Assembly (NCBI GenBank): GCA_902788865.1
Contig: CADALZ010000025.1
Location: 1 to 41,582, forward strand
Direction: 5' to 3'
Length of the DNA: 41,582 nucleotides
Source of the DNA: an uncultured Bacteroidales bacterium
GTDB lineage: Bacteria > Bacteroidota > Bacteroidia > Bacteroidales > Bacteroidaceae
This document shows, piece by piece, positions 33,178 through 40,787 of the stretch. Numbering within the stretch: position 1 is the stretch's first letter; the number at the start of each line of letters is the position of its first letter. Both the position numbers and the translations under genes were made by a program. The notes below the pieces were generated by a model that did no database searches, was not told the DNA's origin, and saw only the letters and a list, made by a program, of their open reading frames with translations.

Positions 33178-33242
33178 GAGTTTAAAGGCTCCATTCTCCA
33201 AGTTTAAAGGCTCTATCCGTTACCTTTATAGGCTCTATTCTC
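33178..33242. repeat. Three degenerate 22-bp tandem repeats
   Basis: Three consecutive units share GTTTAAAGGCTCYAT (the third is CTTTATAGGCTCTAT). They lie just before a larger palindromic structure. Function is unknown. Confidence 0.65.
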
Positions 33243-33248
33243 AAAGCT

Positions 33249-33358
33249 TGCGTCAAATGCGTCAACAGAAAACCAACATTTTCTTATAAATACATTTGGT
33301 TCGAACCAAATGTATTTCCTATACTAAAGTTACTATTTCTATTGACGCGTTTGACGCA
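33249..33358. repeat. Concentric inverted repeats around a perfect 30-bp palindrome
   Basis: Outer arms TGCGTCAAATGCGTCA (33249-33264) and TGACGCGTTTGACGCA (33343-33358) pair with one mismatch. Each contains two copies of TGCGTC/GACGCA. Exactly between them, 33288-33317 is a perfect 30-bp palindrome centred on TTCGAA. The plan resembles the 1021-1204 structure: short tandem words, a palindrome, then the same words inverted. Confidence 0.85.
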
Positions 33359-33513
33359 AAACAATACTCTTCTTTACAAATATACCTTTTATTATGATAT
33401 GCATAAGGATTGGGATAGTTTGGATAAGGATTAAATTACGGCTAGGATAGAAAGATGACATATGCCTCTATAAGATAATTTGAGCTTTTTCCATTTTTTT
33501 TTGTCGCTAATTA

Positions 33514-33544
33514 TTTGTTTTCTCTTGAAAAAACGCTACATTTG
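33514..33544 (+). promoter_or_regulatory. Promoter opening the AT-rich island
   Basis: TTTG (33514-33517), 19 bp, then TACATTTG (33537-33544) is a perfect Bacteroidetes promoter. The start site would fall at about 33550, exactly where the structured RNA begins. Confidence 0.75.
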
Positions 33545-33549
33545 CAATC

Positions 33550-33665
33550 AATCCACGTTCTTTATAGAAGAACTAATTATGATGCTAATTTATACTACTT
33601 ATATTGATAATTGAACGTGGATTATTTATATTACTGCTAATAATTATATTCCTAATAGTTCTTCT
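33550..33665 (+). ncRNA. Candidate structured leader or small RNA
   Basis: AATCCACGTTC (33550-33560) pairs perfectly with GAACGTGGATT (33613-33623). AGAAGAACTA (33566-33575) pairs perfectly with TAGTTCTTCT (33656-33665). The pairs interleave, so they would form a pseudoknot or two alternative folds. The first arm sits at the predicted transcription start. It precedes the gene at 33750. Confidence 0.45.
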
Positions 33666-33749
33666 TATTCTATTAATTATATTTTTAGAGTATGGCATTT
33701 AAGTGCCATTGCTATGCTCTGCATTAATCATTGGCACAATAATTTAATT

Positions 33750-34097
33750 ATGGAAAATAAAGAAATTCATTTTATTGCTTCTTCAAAAAGAAGTGATTTT
33801 GTAAATGGGGATTTTTCTCATTATAATATTGTAGGAACTTTTTTTGATAATATTTTTCAAATAGGTGACTCTGTTGATTGTGACACTAATGCAATTATTC
33901 TTGAACCAGATGGACTTCCGTATAATAAGATAGGAGTCTTAATGGATCAAGTATGTAAGTATTTACAAAAGCGTTTTAATACAGCTAATCTTTGTGCTGA
34001 AGTTAATACTGCAACAAAATTTATGTGTACGGGTGAAGGTAATAATATTATTAGGTTTTCTTTCATCATTAGAAGTACAAACAGAATCTGCAAGTGA
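33750..34097 (+). CDS. Hypothetical protein in AT-rich island
   Basis: Starting at ATG 33750 the protein has 115 residues; an in-frame ATG at 33714 is also possible. No family is recognised. It looks soluble and mixed alpha/beta: KEIHFIASSKRSDFVNGDFS, then NAIILEPDGLPYNKIGVLMD, with QVCKYLQKRFNTANLCAEVN as a likely helix. The end (FSFIIRSTNRICK) is abrupt, so a shortened C-terminus cannot be excluded. Codons are strongly A/T-ending, unlike the carbohydrate genes to the left. It is the first gene after the candidate RNA. Confidence 0.6.
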   Translation: MENKEIHFIASSKRSDFVNGDFSHYNIVGTFFDNIFQIGDSVDCDTNAIILEPDGLPYNKIGVLMDQVCKYLQKRFNTANLCAEVNTATKFMCTGEGNNIIRFSFIIRSTNRICK

Positions 34098-34100
34098 GAA

Positions 34101-34176
34101 GTGATTTACAGATAAAAAATTTCTTGTTACTGGATTTGATATTATATTATAATCTTTTATCTTTGTGGTAAATCAC
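34101..34176 (+). promoter_or_regulatory. Stem-loop overlapping a second promoter
   Basis: GTGATTTAC plus AGATAAAA (34101-34117) pair with TTTTATCT (34155-34162) and, after a 5-nt bulge, GTAAATCAC (34168-34176). The right side contains the -7 element of the promoter below. It may terminate the preceding gene or be an operator. Confidence 0.5.
34135..34165 (+). promoter_or_regulatory. Promoter for the PRTase-like/WG-repeat operon
   Basis: TTTG (34135-34138), 19 bp, then TATCTTTG (34158-34165) is again a perfect Bacteroidetes promoter. The leader to the next ATG (34410) would be about 240 nt, AT-rich and without a recognised gene. Confidence 0.7.
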
Positions 34177-34409
34177 ATAGAGAAATAATATTAAAGGAAT
34201 AAGTATGTGAAACATATATAAAAAGATAGCATTTGCTTATGACATTATTCATTTGTTATAGATTTTGATTTTGCTGATTTGCTCATAATGTAAAACGAAA
34301 TCTTTGAAATGTTTGATTTGGGGTAAGTAAGATTCTTGTGCTATTCTTTTATGCAATAAGTTTAATGACAATTTGGTATTAAGAATCTGCCGTTTAAAAA
34401 ATTAAAACT

Positions 34410-34748
34410 ATGATAGATTATAAAGCTATAAGAAATGCTGTTTCAGATGAAATGATTAAACAGATAATCTTAAAACTACCGAAATTATTTTCATCAAAGC
34501 AATTCGCAGACATTTTTCTGGCTTTTTTCCCTCAGGAGAAAGCGGTTTTACTTGTGGAACTGCTTCTTGATGAGAGGAAATCATATGTTGATTGGATAAA
34601 TAGATGTTATTTGCCTTTACTTGCAAAAAATAAGTACATAAAGAAAAGAAGTGACTTAATGAAAAAGGAAAAAAGTAAAAGAATTATTCATCAGAAGAAG
34701 TGGACAAAAGACTTAAATTATAAAGAATTTCATTATATAGCTAAGTAG
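34410..34748 (+). CDS. Small basic hypothetical protein
   Basis: The 112-residue protein is helical and Lys-rich, with no recognised family. The N-terminal half (IRNAVSDEMIKQIILKLPKL, LAFFPQEKAVLLVELLLDER) looks like two or three amphipathic helices. The C-terminal third is highly basic (KKRSDLMKKEKSKRIIHQKK), suggesting contact with nucleic acid or a partner. It starts an operon: the next gene begins 2 nt after its stop, and the WG-repeat gene follows 15 nt after that. Confidence 0.65.
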   Translation: MIDYKAIRNAVSDEMIKQIILKLPKLFSSKQFADIFLAFFPQEKAVLLVELLLDERKSYVDWINRCYLPLLAKNKYIKKRSDLMKKEKSKRIIHQKKWTKDLNYKEFHYIAK

Positions 34749-34750
34749 TT

Positions 34751-35677
34751 ATGGGTTCCTTTGATACTATTAAAACTATTAATAAAGTAAATAGAGAGCT
34801 AGGGCTTTCTAAAAAATATTTAATTAATGTGCTAATAAGAAATGGCCGTAAGATGCCCCATGGCGATATTATATCTGATGATGATTACTTTTTTCTAATT
34901 AATACATTAAAAGAAGAGAGTGTTGCTTTAAAAGCCCGAAAAATTGCTGAGAGGTATAGAGATAGTTTCATGTTTTATTTTCGTAGTTATAATTATTATA
35001 TTATTACAGATTATCAGAAAGCAATTAAAGTGATAGAGAAGGAGTCTTTATTAGAAGAATCAGAAGAATTGTTCAAAAGGTTTAATAGTGCTTTCTCTGA
35101 ATGGGAAAGAATCTGTCGAATTCCATATTTTTACTTTTTCAACTATTATCCTAAAAGGAGATATAAAACAAATAATCTATCAATGATTTCATTGAAAGCA
35201 AGAAAACTCATTTATCAATTTATGGATGGCTCTTATGATAGTTTTGCACCTTTGTTTATTGAGAAATTACAGGCAACTTTTGCGAAAGAAGACATAAAGA
35301 AGATGTGTCTTGTTTGTAATCCTGCTTCGACTAATTATAACAACAGAAAAAGATTTAAAGACTTCTCAAATAGAGTGTCTTTTGAATTAGGTATTGAAGA
35401 TAGCTATGAACATATTGTTGTAGAAAAAGATGAGATCCCTCTTTATTTAGGAGGATCTGGTGAAGAGGCGCAATTAAAAATTGATAAGGACTTTTTTCAT
35501 AACAAATATATAATTCTATTTGATATACTTATCACAAAATTTAGTTCGTTAGTTAAAGTTATAAATATGCTCGAAGAATGTGGAGCAGTCATAATTTGTA
35601 TGATGTCTGTTGGGCGTACAGTACCATATGGCTCAGAAAGCCAATCTCTCATTCATCCTTGGACAAAAACTAATTAA
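34751..35677 (+). CDS. Phosphoribosyltransferase-like protein with degenerate PRPP loop
   Basis: The 308-residue protein begins with an IF2_N-like helical segment (VNRELGLSKKYLINVLIRNG). The C-terminal 130 residues resemble ComF-type phosphoribosyltransferases of Bacteroidetes: CLVCNPASTNYNNRKRFKDF, then IILFDILITKFSSL, and AVIICMMSVGRT. The PRPP-binding loop normally reads DDxxTTGxS. Here the second Asp is Ile and the loop Gly is Phe, so catalysis is doubtful. It may be a sensor or a decayed enzyme. Tight coupling to the genes on both sides implies joint function. Codon use is very AT-rich. Confidence 0.6.
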   Translation: MGSFDTIKTINKVNRELGLSKKYLINVLIRNGRKMPHGDIISDDDYFFLINTLKEESVALKARKIAERYRDSFMFYFRSYNYYIITDYQKAIKVIEKESLLEESEELFKRFNSAFSEWERICRIPYFYFFNYYPKRRYKTNNLSMISLKARKLIYQFMDGSYDSFAPLFIEKLQATFAKEDIKKMCLVCNPASTNYNNRKRFKDFSNRVSFELGIEDSYEHIVVEKDEIPLYLGGSGEEAQLKIDKDFFHNKYIILFDILITKFSSLVKVINMLEECGAVIICMMSVGRTVPYGSESQSLIHPWTKTN

Positions 35678-35692
35678 TTAACAATAAAAGAA

Positions 35693-38600
35693 ATGGCATC
35701 AAATATGAATAAAAAAACTATTACCTCTATTTTACATAAAGAGGTTATTGAGAAGAATATTATAATAGCTTCAACTATCGTCAACAATAATGAGGTATGG
35801 GGGCTCATAAGTGATTCAGACGAGATTCTTCTCCCTTTTATTTACGAGAGTATTGTTTATGTCCCCAAAGGTTTTTTTATAGCTAAAAAGAATGGATTAT
35901 ATGGCATGATTGATAAGACAAGTAGAATTGTTTTAGAATGTCAGTATGAAGAAATGAAATATTATCCAGATGGATTGCTGTTAATAAAAGAAAAGGGCTA
36001 TTATGGCTTAAAAAATATTGAGGGAAAGGAAATCTTGCCATGTCGCTATGATAATGATGATGATTTGTTTGTGTGGGTAATAGTAAGAAGGAACGCATAT
36101 TGTAAAGTTTGTCATGATGGATTATATGGTTTACTTGATGTTAATGGTTTAGAAGTAATTCCTTGTAAATATGAATCTATTTTGTGCCCTGAAATAATTG
36201 AAAAAGAAAAGGAGGAGGATAATTATTGGTGGTATGAAGATTTTGAACTTTGGGTAGAACATTATTTTTCTAAGGGGCTATGTATCGTGAAACGGGAGGG
36301 GTTGTTTGGTATCATTAGTAACAATTACAAAGAAAATATGCAGTTCAAAGAGGTTGTTCCATGTGAATATGATTCAATCAAACTTTATGGTATGTGGAGA
36401 GGTATTAGAGCAGAATTGTCACGTGGTGATATAAAATTATGGGGATTATTTAATGATAAAGGTGTGTTTTTGACATCATATTTGTATGAATATATTGAAG
36501 ATAGTATAAATAATGGTGTTAGAATGGTGAAAAGAGATGGACTATATGGTTTTATAGATTACGGTGGGAATGAAGTTGTTCAATGTAAATATGAAGAAAT
36601 ACTTAGTGCTAATCACTGTTATTTTGCTAGATATAAAGGACTATATGGAATCTTGGATTCGGCAGGAAAAATAATTGTTCCCTATAAATATGAATCTGTT
36701 AGAGAATTTAAATCCACGTATGAACCTCTTTTTAAGTTTCATGAGATAACACATAGATATTACTTTTCCAAAGGATTGTGTCAAGTTACATTAAATGGGT
36801 ATTCTGGTCTTATAGATAAAAATTTTAGGGAAATAATTCCGTGTATTTACGATGATTTTATTCCATTCAAATATTATAAAATCTCACAGAATGATGGCCA
36901 TATACCAATTCCTAAAGAATGTTTTTTTGTCGATGGATTAGGAATTGTTGTTAGAAATGGCTTATGGGGTGTAATAAACGAGCATGGGGACGAATTGGTT
37001 GCGTGCAAGTATGATGAAATCGGTTATTTAGAAAATGAAGGTAAGAGGGTAATATTCCGCAACGGGCTGTGCCTTGTAAGGAAGAGCAATTTAGAGGGCC
37101 TTATTAATGAGAAGTTTCAAGAAATTGTTCCTTGTAAATATAATAGAATTGGATATGACAATGATGGTTTAAGGGACTTCTTTATCGATGGTTATTGTGA
37201 AATTGTCATCAATAAACGTGTTGGATTAATGAACAACAAAGGACAAGAAGTGATTCCATGCATGTACGACGACGTCGGTGTATTTATTTCCGGGGAAATG
37301 TATATCTCTCAAAAAAGAAAAGGTCATCTTATCTTTAGTGAAGTTAAATACAAAAAAATAAAGAAGTATTATCAGTCAAATAAATGTAAAGTCCTCTCTA
37401 ATGGTAAGATGGGGTTAGTAAATGGAGATGGGAATTTGTTAGTTCCGTGTGAGTTTGATATGGTGGTGTCAACTACAAATGATTTAAATGTCATTAAGAA
37501 TGGTAATAGGTTTGGAGCGGTTAATGACAAAGGGGTTATGATAATCCCATGCATTTATGAATATATTTTTATTTCGTCAGATAAAGTATGCACAGTGAAG
37601 AAAGATGGACTTTATGGAATTGTCACTCATTTAGGGCAGATTGTCTTTCCATGTGAGTATGAAGATGTTGAATGCCATTCGGATATTTGTTTCGTCAAAA
37701 AAAATGCGCTTTATGGTGTTGTTAATATTAATGGAAAGGCATTATTGTCACCCCAGTTTGAAAGTATAGCGTATTCATCAGATATCCTAATTGTACAAAA
37801 AGATTCATTATATGGAGCTGTAGGAAAAGATGGGCATGAGGTTTTGCCATGTCAATTTGATGAAGTAGAAAGGCTAAATGATTATTTACTACTGACGAAA
37901 CGACTTGGATGGGGGATACTTCTCTACACTATTAAAGGGGAAATCCTTCCTGATTCATATTATAGTTATGTCAGTATGTTTGACGGAGATTATTGTATAG
38001 TTAAAAGAGATAGTTATGAAGGGTTGATTGATAAAAATGGAGTAGAAATAATCCCTTGTATTTATAATTGGGTTGGATGTTGGGAAGATGGAAGTTCCCC
38101 TTTGTTTCGAAATGGATATTGCAAAGTAATGATAGAAAGGGAGGATATTAGTGAATATCGTTATATAAATGAAAAAGGAGAAGTATTCAGACTAAAAAAT
38201 GGTGAATATGAGCCTTGTTATTATGATTGGATTTATCAAATAAAAGATGGATTACGAAAAGTTGAGAAGAATAGTACATTTGGTTATATTGATTCTTCTG
38301 ATACAGAGCTAATTCCTTGTAGATATCAATATGTAGGTGACTTCTGTCAAGGCTTGTGTGAAGTTAGAGAATATGGTATTTGCGGGATTGTCAATTTGAA
38401 TGGAGAGGTAATTTTACCATGTAATAATAGGAGGGTATCTATTTTTAGCAATGGAATATGTGCGGTTATGAAAGATGATCTATTTGGATTTATTAATTCA
38501 AAAGGTGAGACTATTCTACCTTGTAAGTTGGAATACGATGATATAATTGATTATGCGGAAGGATTATATATTGTTGAACGAGATGGTTGGTACGGCTTAA

Positions 38601-38902
38601 TAAATGTTAAAGGAGAGGAAATTGTTCCATGTTATTATATTAGCATTTCCATTTTAAGAAATGGATTATTTGCTGTTAAAAGAGAAGATCTATTCGGATT
38701 TATTGATTCAAAAGGTGAAACTATTCTACCTTGTAAGTTGGAATACGATGATATATTATATTATGCGGAAGGATTATATATTGTTGAACGAGATGGTTTG
38801 TTTGGCTTAATTAATGAAAAAGGAGAGGAAATTATTCCTTGCACATATGGGGAGATTGATGACAGCTTTGAATATTATAGCAAAATGTATGGTAAAAAGT
38901 AG
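35693..38902 (+). CDS. WG-repeat protein, about 25 repeats
   Basis: The 1069-residue protein consists of about 25 tandem WG-type repeats of 35-45 residues. A typical unit reads KRDGLYGFIDYGGNEVVQCK, with the hallmark GLYG/GLFG/GLWG and a later IPCxYD. No signal peptide or membrane segment is seen, so it is probably cytoplasmic. WG repeats form beta-rich scaffolds whose ligands are unknown. Two repeats near the C-terminus are a recent 210-bp duplication (38477-38686 and 38687 onward). It is the last gene of the operon starting at 34410. The gene is strongly AT-rich compared with the regions left of 32 kb. Confidence 0.9.
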   Translation: MASNMNKKTITSILHKEVIEKNIIIASTIVNNNEVWGLISDSDEILLPFIYESIVYVPKGFFIAKKNGLYGMIDKTSRIVLECQYEEMKYYPDGLLLIKEKGYYGLKNIEGKEILPCRYDNDDDLFVWVIVRRNAYCKVCHDGLYGLLDVNGLEVIPCKYESILCPEIIEKEKEEDNYWWYEDFELWVEHYFSKGLCIVKREGLFGIISNNYKENMQFKEVVPCEYDSIKLYGMWRGIRAELSRGDIKLWGLFNDKGVFLTSYLYEYIEDSINNGVRMVKRDGLYGFIDYGGNEVVQCKYEEILSANHCYFARYKGLYGILDSAGKIIVPYKYESVREFKSTYEPLFKFHEITHRYYFSKGLCQVTLNGYSGLIDKNFREIIPCIYDDFIPFKYYKISQNDGHIPIPKECFFVDGLGIVVRNGLWGVINEHGDELVACKYDEIGYLENEGKRVIFRNGLCLVRKSNLEGLINEKFQEIVPCKYNRIGYDNDGLRDFFIDGYCEIVINKRVGLMNNKGQEVIPCMYDDVGVFISGEMYISQKRKGHLIFSEVKYKKIKKYYQSNKCKVLSNGKMGLVNGDGNLLVPCEFDMVVSTTNDLNVIKNGNRFGAVNDKGVMIIPCIYEYIFISSDKVCTVKKDGLYGIVTHLGQIVFPCEYEDVECHSDICFVKKNALYGVVNINGKALLSPQFESIAYSSDILIVQKDSLYGAVGKDGHEVLPCQFDEVERLNDYLLLTKRLGWGILLYTIKGEILPDSYYSYVSMFDGDYCIVKRDSYEGLIDKNGVEIIPCIYNWVGCWEDGSSPLFRNGYCKVMIEREDISEYRYINEKGEVFRLKNGEYEPCYYDWIYQIKDGLRKVEKNSTFGYIDSSDTELIPCRYQYVGDFCQGLCEVREYGICGIVNLNGEVILPCNNRRVSIFSNGICAVMKDDLFGFINSKGETILPCKLEYDDIIDYAEGLYIVERDGWYGLINVKGEEIVPCYYISISILRNGLFAVKREDLFGFIDSKGETILPCKLEYDDILYYAEGLYIVERDGLFGLINEKGEEIIPCTYGEIDDSFEYYSKMYGKK
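38477..38852 (+). repeat. 210-bp tandem duplication inside the WG-repeat gene
   Basis: 38477-38686 and the segment from 38687 are nearly identical at the DNA level, encoding DLFGFI(N/D)SKGETILPCK and YAEGLYIVERDG twice, 70 residues apart. This points to recent expansion or recombination. Confidence 0.85.
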
Positions 38903-39013
38903 TTTAAATATAAAAAAGATAAAGATTAAATAGCTCCTTTTGTTTTTCTGTGATATATAATAAATTGATTATGAGTATTATAAGAGTCTGCGCAACCAAT
39001 TAATTGATTAAGA

Positions 39014-39412
39014 ATGATTAGTAATATTATCATAGTGCTTATAGTTGCCCTACTTCTATTCGGAGGAATCTTTGAAGGGAAGGGAAAGAAAGAGGATACA
39101 GAAGTTGAGAAAGTACGAAGACTTACTGGGCTTGATCTGCCAGACTTTGTGGTGGTTCGAGGTTGGACTTTTGGAGAGTTTAATCAGACTGTGGTCTGGA
39201 AACGCATTCGTTTCTCAGAATCGCTGTCTGACGAACTTTTTATGCAACTGGAAGAAATGGTGCAAAAAGGAACAGATGGCTGGACGCGTGAGGGTGATTG
39301 GTATGTCTTCGACTGGCGTGAGAAAGAAAATGCTGCTGAGGATGGTGATTTCCTGAGCATCAAGATTGCTAAAGGAAAAAGACTCGGAGAGCTATATGCT
39401 AATGGCGTATGA
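39014..39412 (+). CDS. Single-pass membrane protein sharing a C-terminal domain with its neighbour
   Basis: The 132-residue protein has an N-terminal membrane segment (NIIIVLIVALLLFGGIF), a charged linker and a domain of about 95 residues. The domain starts VEKVRRLTGLDLPDFVVV and ends DGDFLSIKIAKGKRLGELY. The same domain closes the next protein (390 residues). No known family is recognised. The orientation would place the domain in the cytoplasm if the positive-inside rule holds for the following KGKGKK. A 32-nt gap suggests co-transcription. Confidence 0.7.
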   Translation: MISNIIIVLIVALLLFGGIFEGKGKKEDTEVEKVRRLTGLDLPDFVVVRGWTFGEFNQTVVWKRIRFSESLSDELFMQLEEMVQKGTDGWTREGDWYVFDWREKENAAEDGDFLSIKIAKGKRLGELYANGV

Positions 39413-39444
39413 TTATATTATAACGCTATATAATAAAGAGTATT

Positions 39445-40617
39445 ATGAAGAGTTGTGTAGATAAGATTCGTTGTTATAACCCGTATAGTTTTTATACCTT
39501 CTGGGTGATGATATTAGTATGGATGACACTGAGTATTTGTCTTGGTTTTGGCACTAGCCAGCTACAATCTTTACTTGATTTGTTAGGACTTATTGGCTTT
39601 ATTGGTGTTTTTATTGTGATTTTAACGACGTTTGGGACAGCTTCAAGTAGGAAAAAAGTTTTACGGAATGCCTATGATGGGTTTACAAGGAATTACAAGA
39701 AACTATTTATTTATGAGACACTGATTATGTTGCTATTATTCTTTCTTGCCATTGGGTCTATTGGGTTTAAAATGCTTCCTGATATTATATGGCGCATAGA
39801 TGATTATCGGTGGATAAACCCTGCGGCTATTTTATTCTCTGCTTACATTCTATTTGTTGTCTATTTATGCATCCATTTAGCAAATAGTATTACAAAACTT
39901 ATACTTGATAAATACGCAGGTAGAATTATTACTTTATGCGTGGACTTTATCTTGCTACCTAATTTGTTCGTCTTGGTTGTTTTGAGTGGTGGTAGAAATG
40001 AGGTTGTAGATTTGCTCGTAGTCGCTTTGGTATTTCATTTTCTCTACACGCTTTTTATGATTGCTCGTACTAAAGCATATGACTTTTATGAGTGGATTAG
40101 GCCCATGCTTGAAGGGCTGCTTGTAGTGGGGTGTTGGCTGACGGTATCTCCACTATTGTATTATATTTCAAGGAATTGGGAAACTAAAGAGAGATGGCTT
40201 GCCAGAGTGTCTATTCTCCTCTCTCCCTTGCTTTTAGGAGGATATATTGCCCTGATTGCTAGGGGTGTATTAGCCTATGAGGATTATCAGAGAGAGCATA
40301 GGTTTCAGGATGTAGATAGAATAGAAGAAATAACAGGAGTGAAACTTCCAGAAATGAAGGTTCTGGAGTATTATAAGTCGAAGCAATCCACACACTTTTA
40401 CCAATACAGAGATAGTTTTACTTTTGTATTCAAGAAACCTGTCTCTAATGCCACAATTGAAACAATAGATAGCTTAATAAATACAGGCAAATCACATTGG
40501 GGTGCAGAAGGGAATAGATATGGATATGGAGGACGTATTGATGATGCAGGTTCATGGCTCAGTATTCAGTTTGATAAAAGGAGTGGAAAAGGACGGGTTC
40601 ATTATACGATGCGGTGA
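39445..40617 (+). CDS. Polytopic membrane protein with C-terminal domain shared with its neighbour
   Basis: The 390-residue protein has about eight hydrophobic segments in its first 285 residues (for example FWVMILVWMTLSICLGF, LIMLLLFFLAIGSIGF, ILFSAYILFVVYLCIHLA). A soluble domain of about 100 residues follows, starting VDRIEEITGVKLPEMKVLEY and ending GSWLSIQFDKRSGKGRVHY. That domain is homologous to the one in the preceding 132-residue protein. There are no transporter motifs that I recognise. Function is unknown; a membrane sensor or immunity-like role is only a guess. Confidence 0.75.
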   Translation: MKSCVDKIRCYNPYSFYTFWVMILVWMTLSICLGFGTSQLQSLLDLLGLIGFIGVFIVILTTFGTASSRKKVLRNAYDGFTRNYKKLFIYETLIMLLLFFLAIGSIGFKMLPDIIWRIDDYRWINPAAILFSAYILFVVYLCIHLANSITKLILDKYAGRIITLCVDFILLPNLFVLVVLSGGRNEVVDLLVVALVFHFLYTLFMIARTKAYDFYEWIRPMLEGLLVVGCWLTVSPLLYYISRNWETKERWLARVSILLSPLLLGGYIALIARGVLAYEDYQREHRFQDVDRIEEITGVKLPEMKVLEYYKSKQSTHFYQYRDSFTFVFKKPVSNATIETIDSLINTGKSHWGAEGNRYGYGGRIDDAGSWLSIQFDKRSGKGRVHYTMR

Positions 40618-40728
40618 AATTATTGTTTCAGTTGGCAGAACCCTTGGGGCAGGATGTTATCACGGTAGAAAGATTAAGAGTACACGTATGAGTATCGGCC
40701 TATGATAGTGGCAGAACATCAAACCTGA
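40614..40728 (+). pseudogene. Possible decayed small ORF
   Basis: From a GTG overlapping the preceding stop the frame reads KLLFQLAEPLGQDVITVERL up to about 40690. After a one-base shift, YEYRPMIVAEHQT continues to a TGA at 40726-40728. Neither half is long enough to recognise. It may be a remnant or chance. Confidence 0.25.
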
Positions 40729-40741
40729 TGACTTCGAAAAG

Positions 40742-40775
40742 AAAAGGGACACTTTGTGGGTGCCCCTTTTTCTTT
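40742..40775. terminator. Bidirectional terminator before manA
   Basis: AAAAGGG (40742-40748) and CAC (40750-40752) pair with GTG (40760-40762) and CCCTTTT (40764-40770). T-runs follow on both strands. It separates the plus-strand membrane gene from the minus-strand manA. Confidence 0.8.
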
Positions 40776-40787
40776 AGAATTGCAACC

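Noticed and set aside
33178-33242. CRISPR-like array
   Set aside because: The units are degenerate and contiguous, with no spacers of uniform length, and no cas gene is present.
33550-33665. Retron-like msr/msd RNA
   Set aside because: The flanking inverted repeats recall retrons, but no reverse transcriptase gene is present anywhere in the window.
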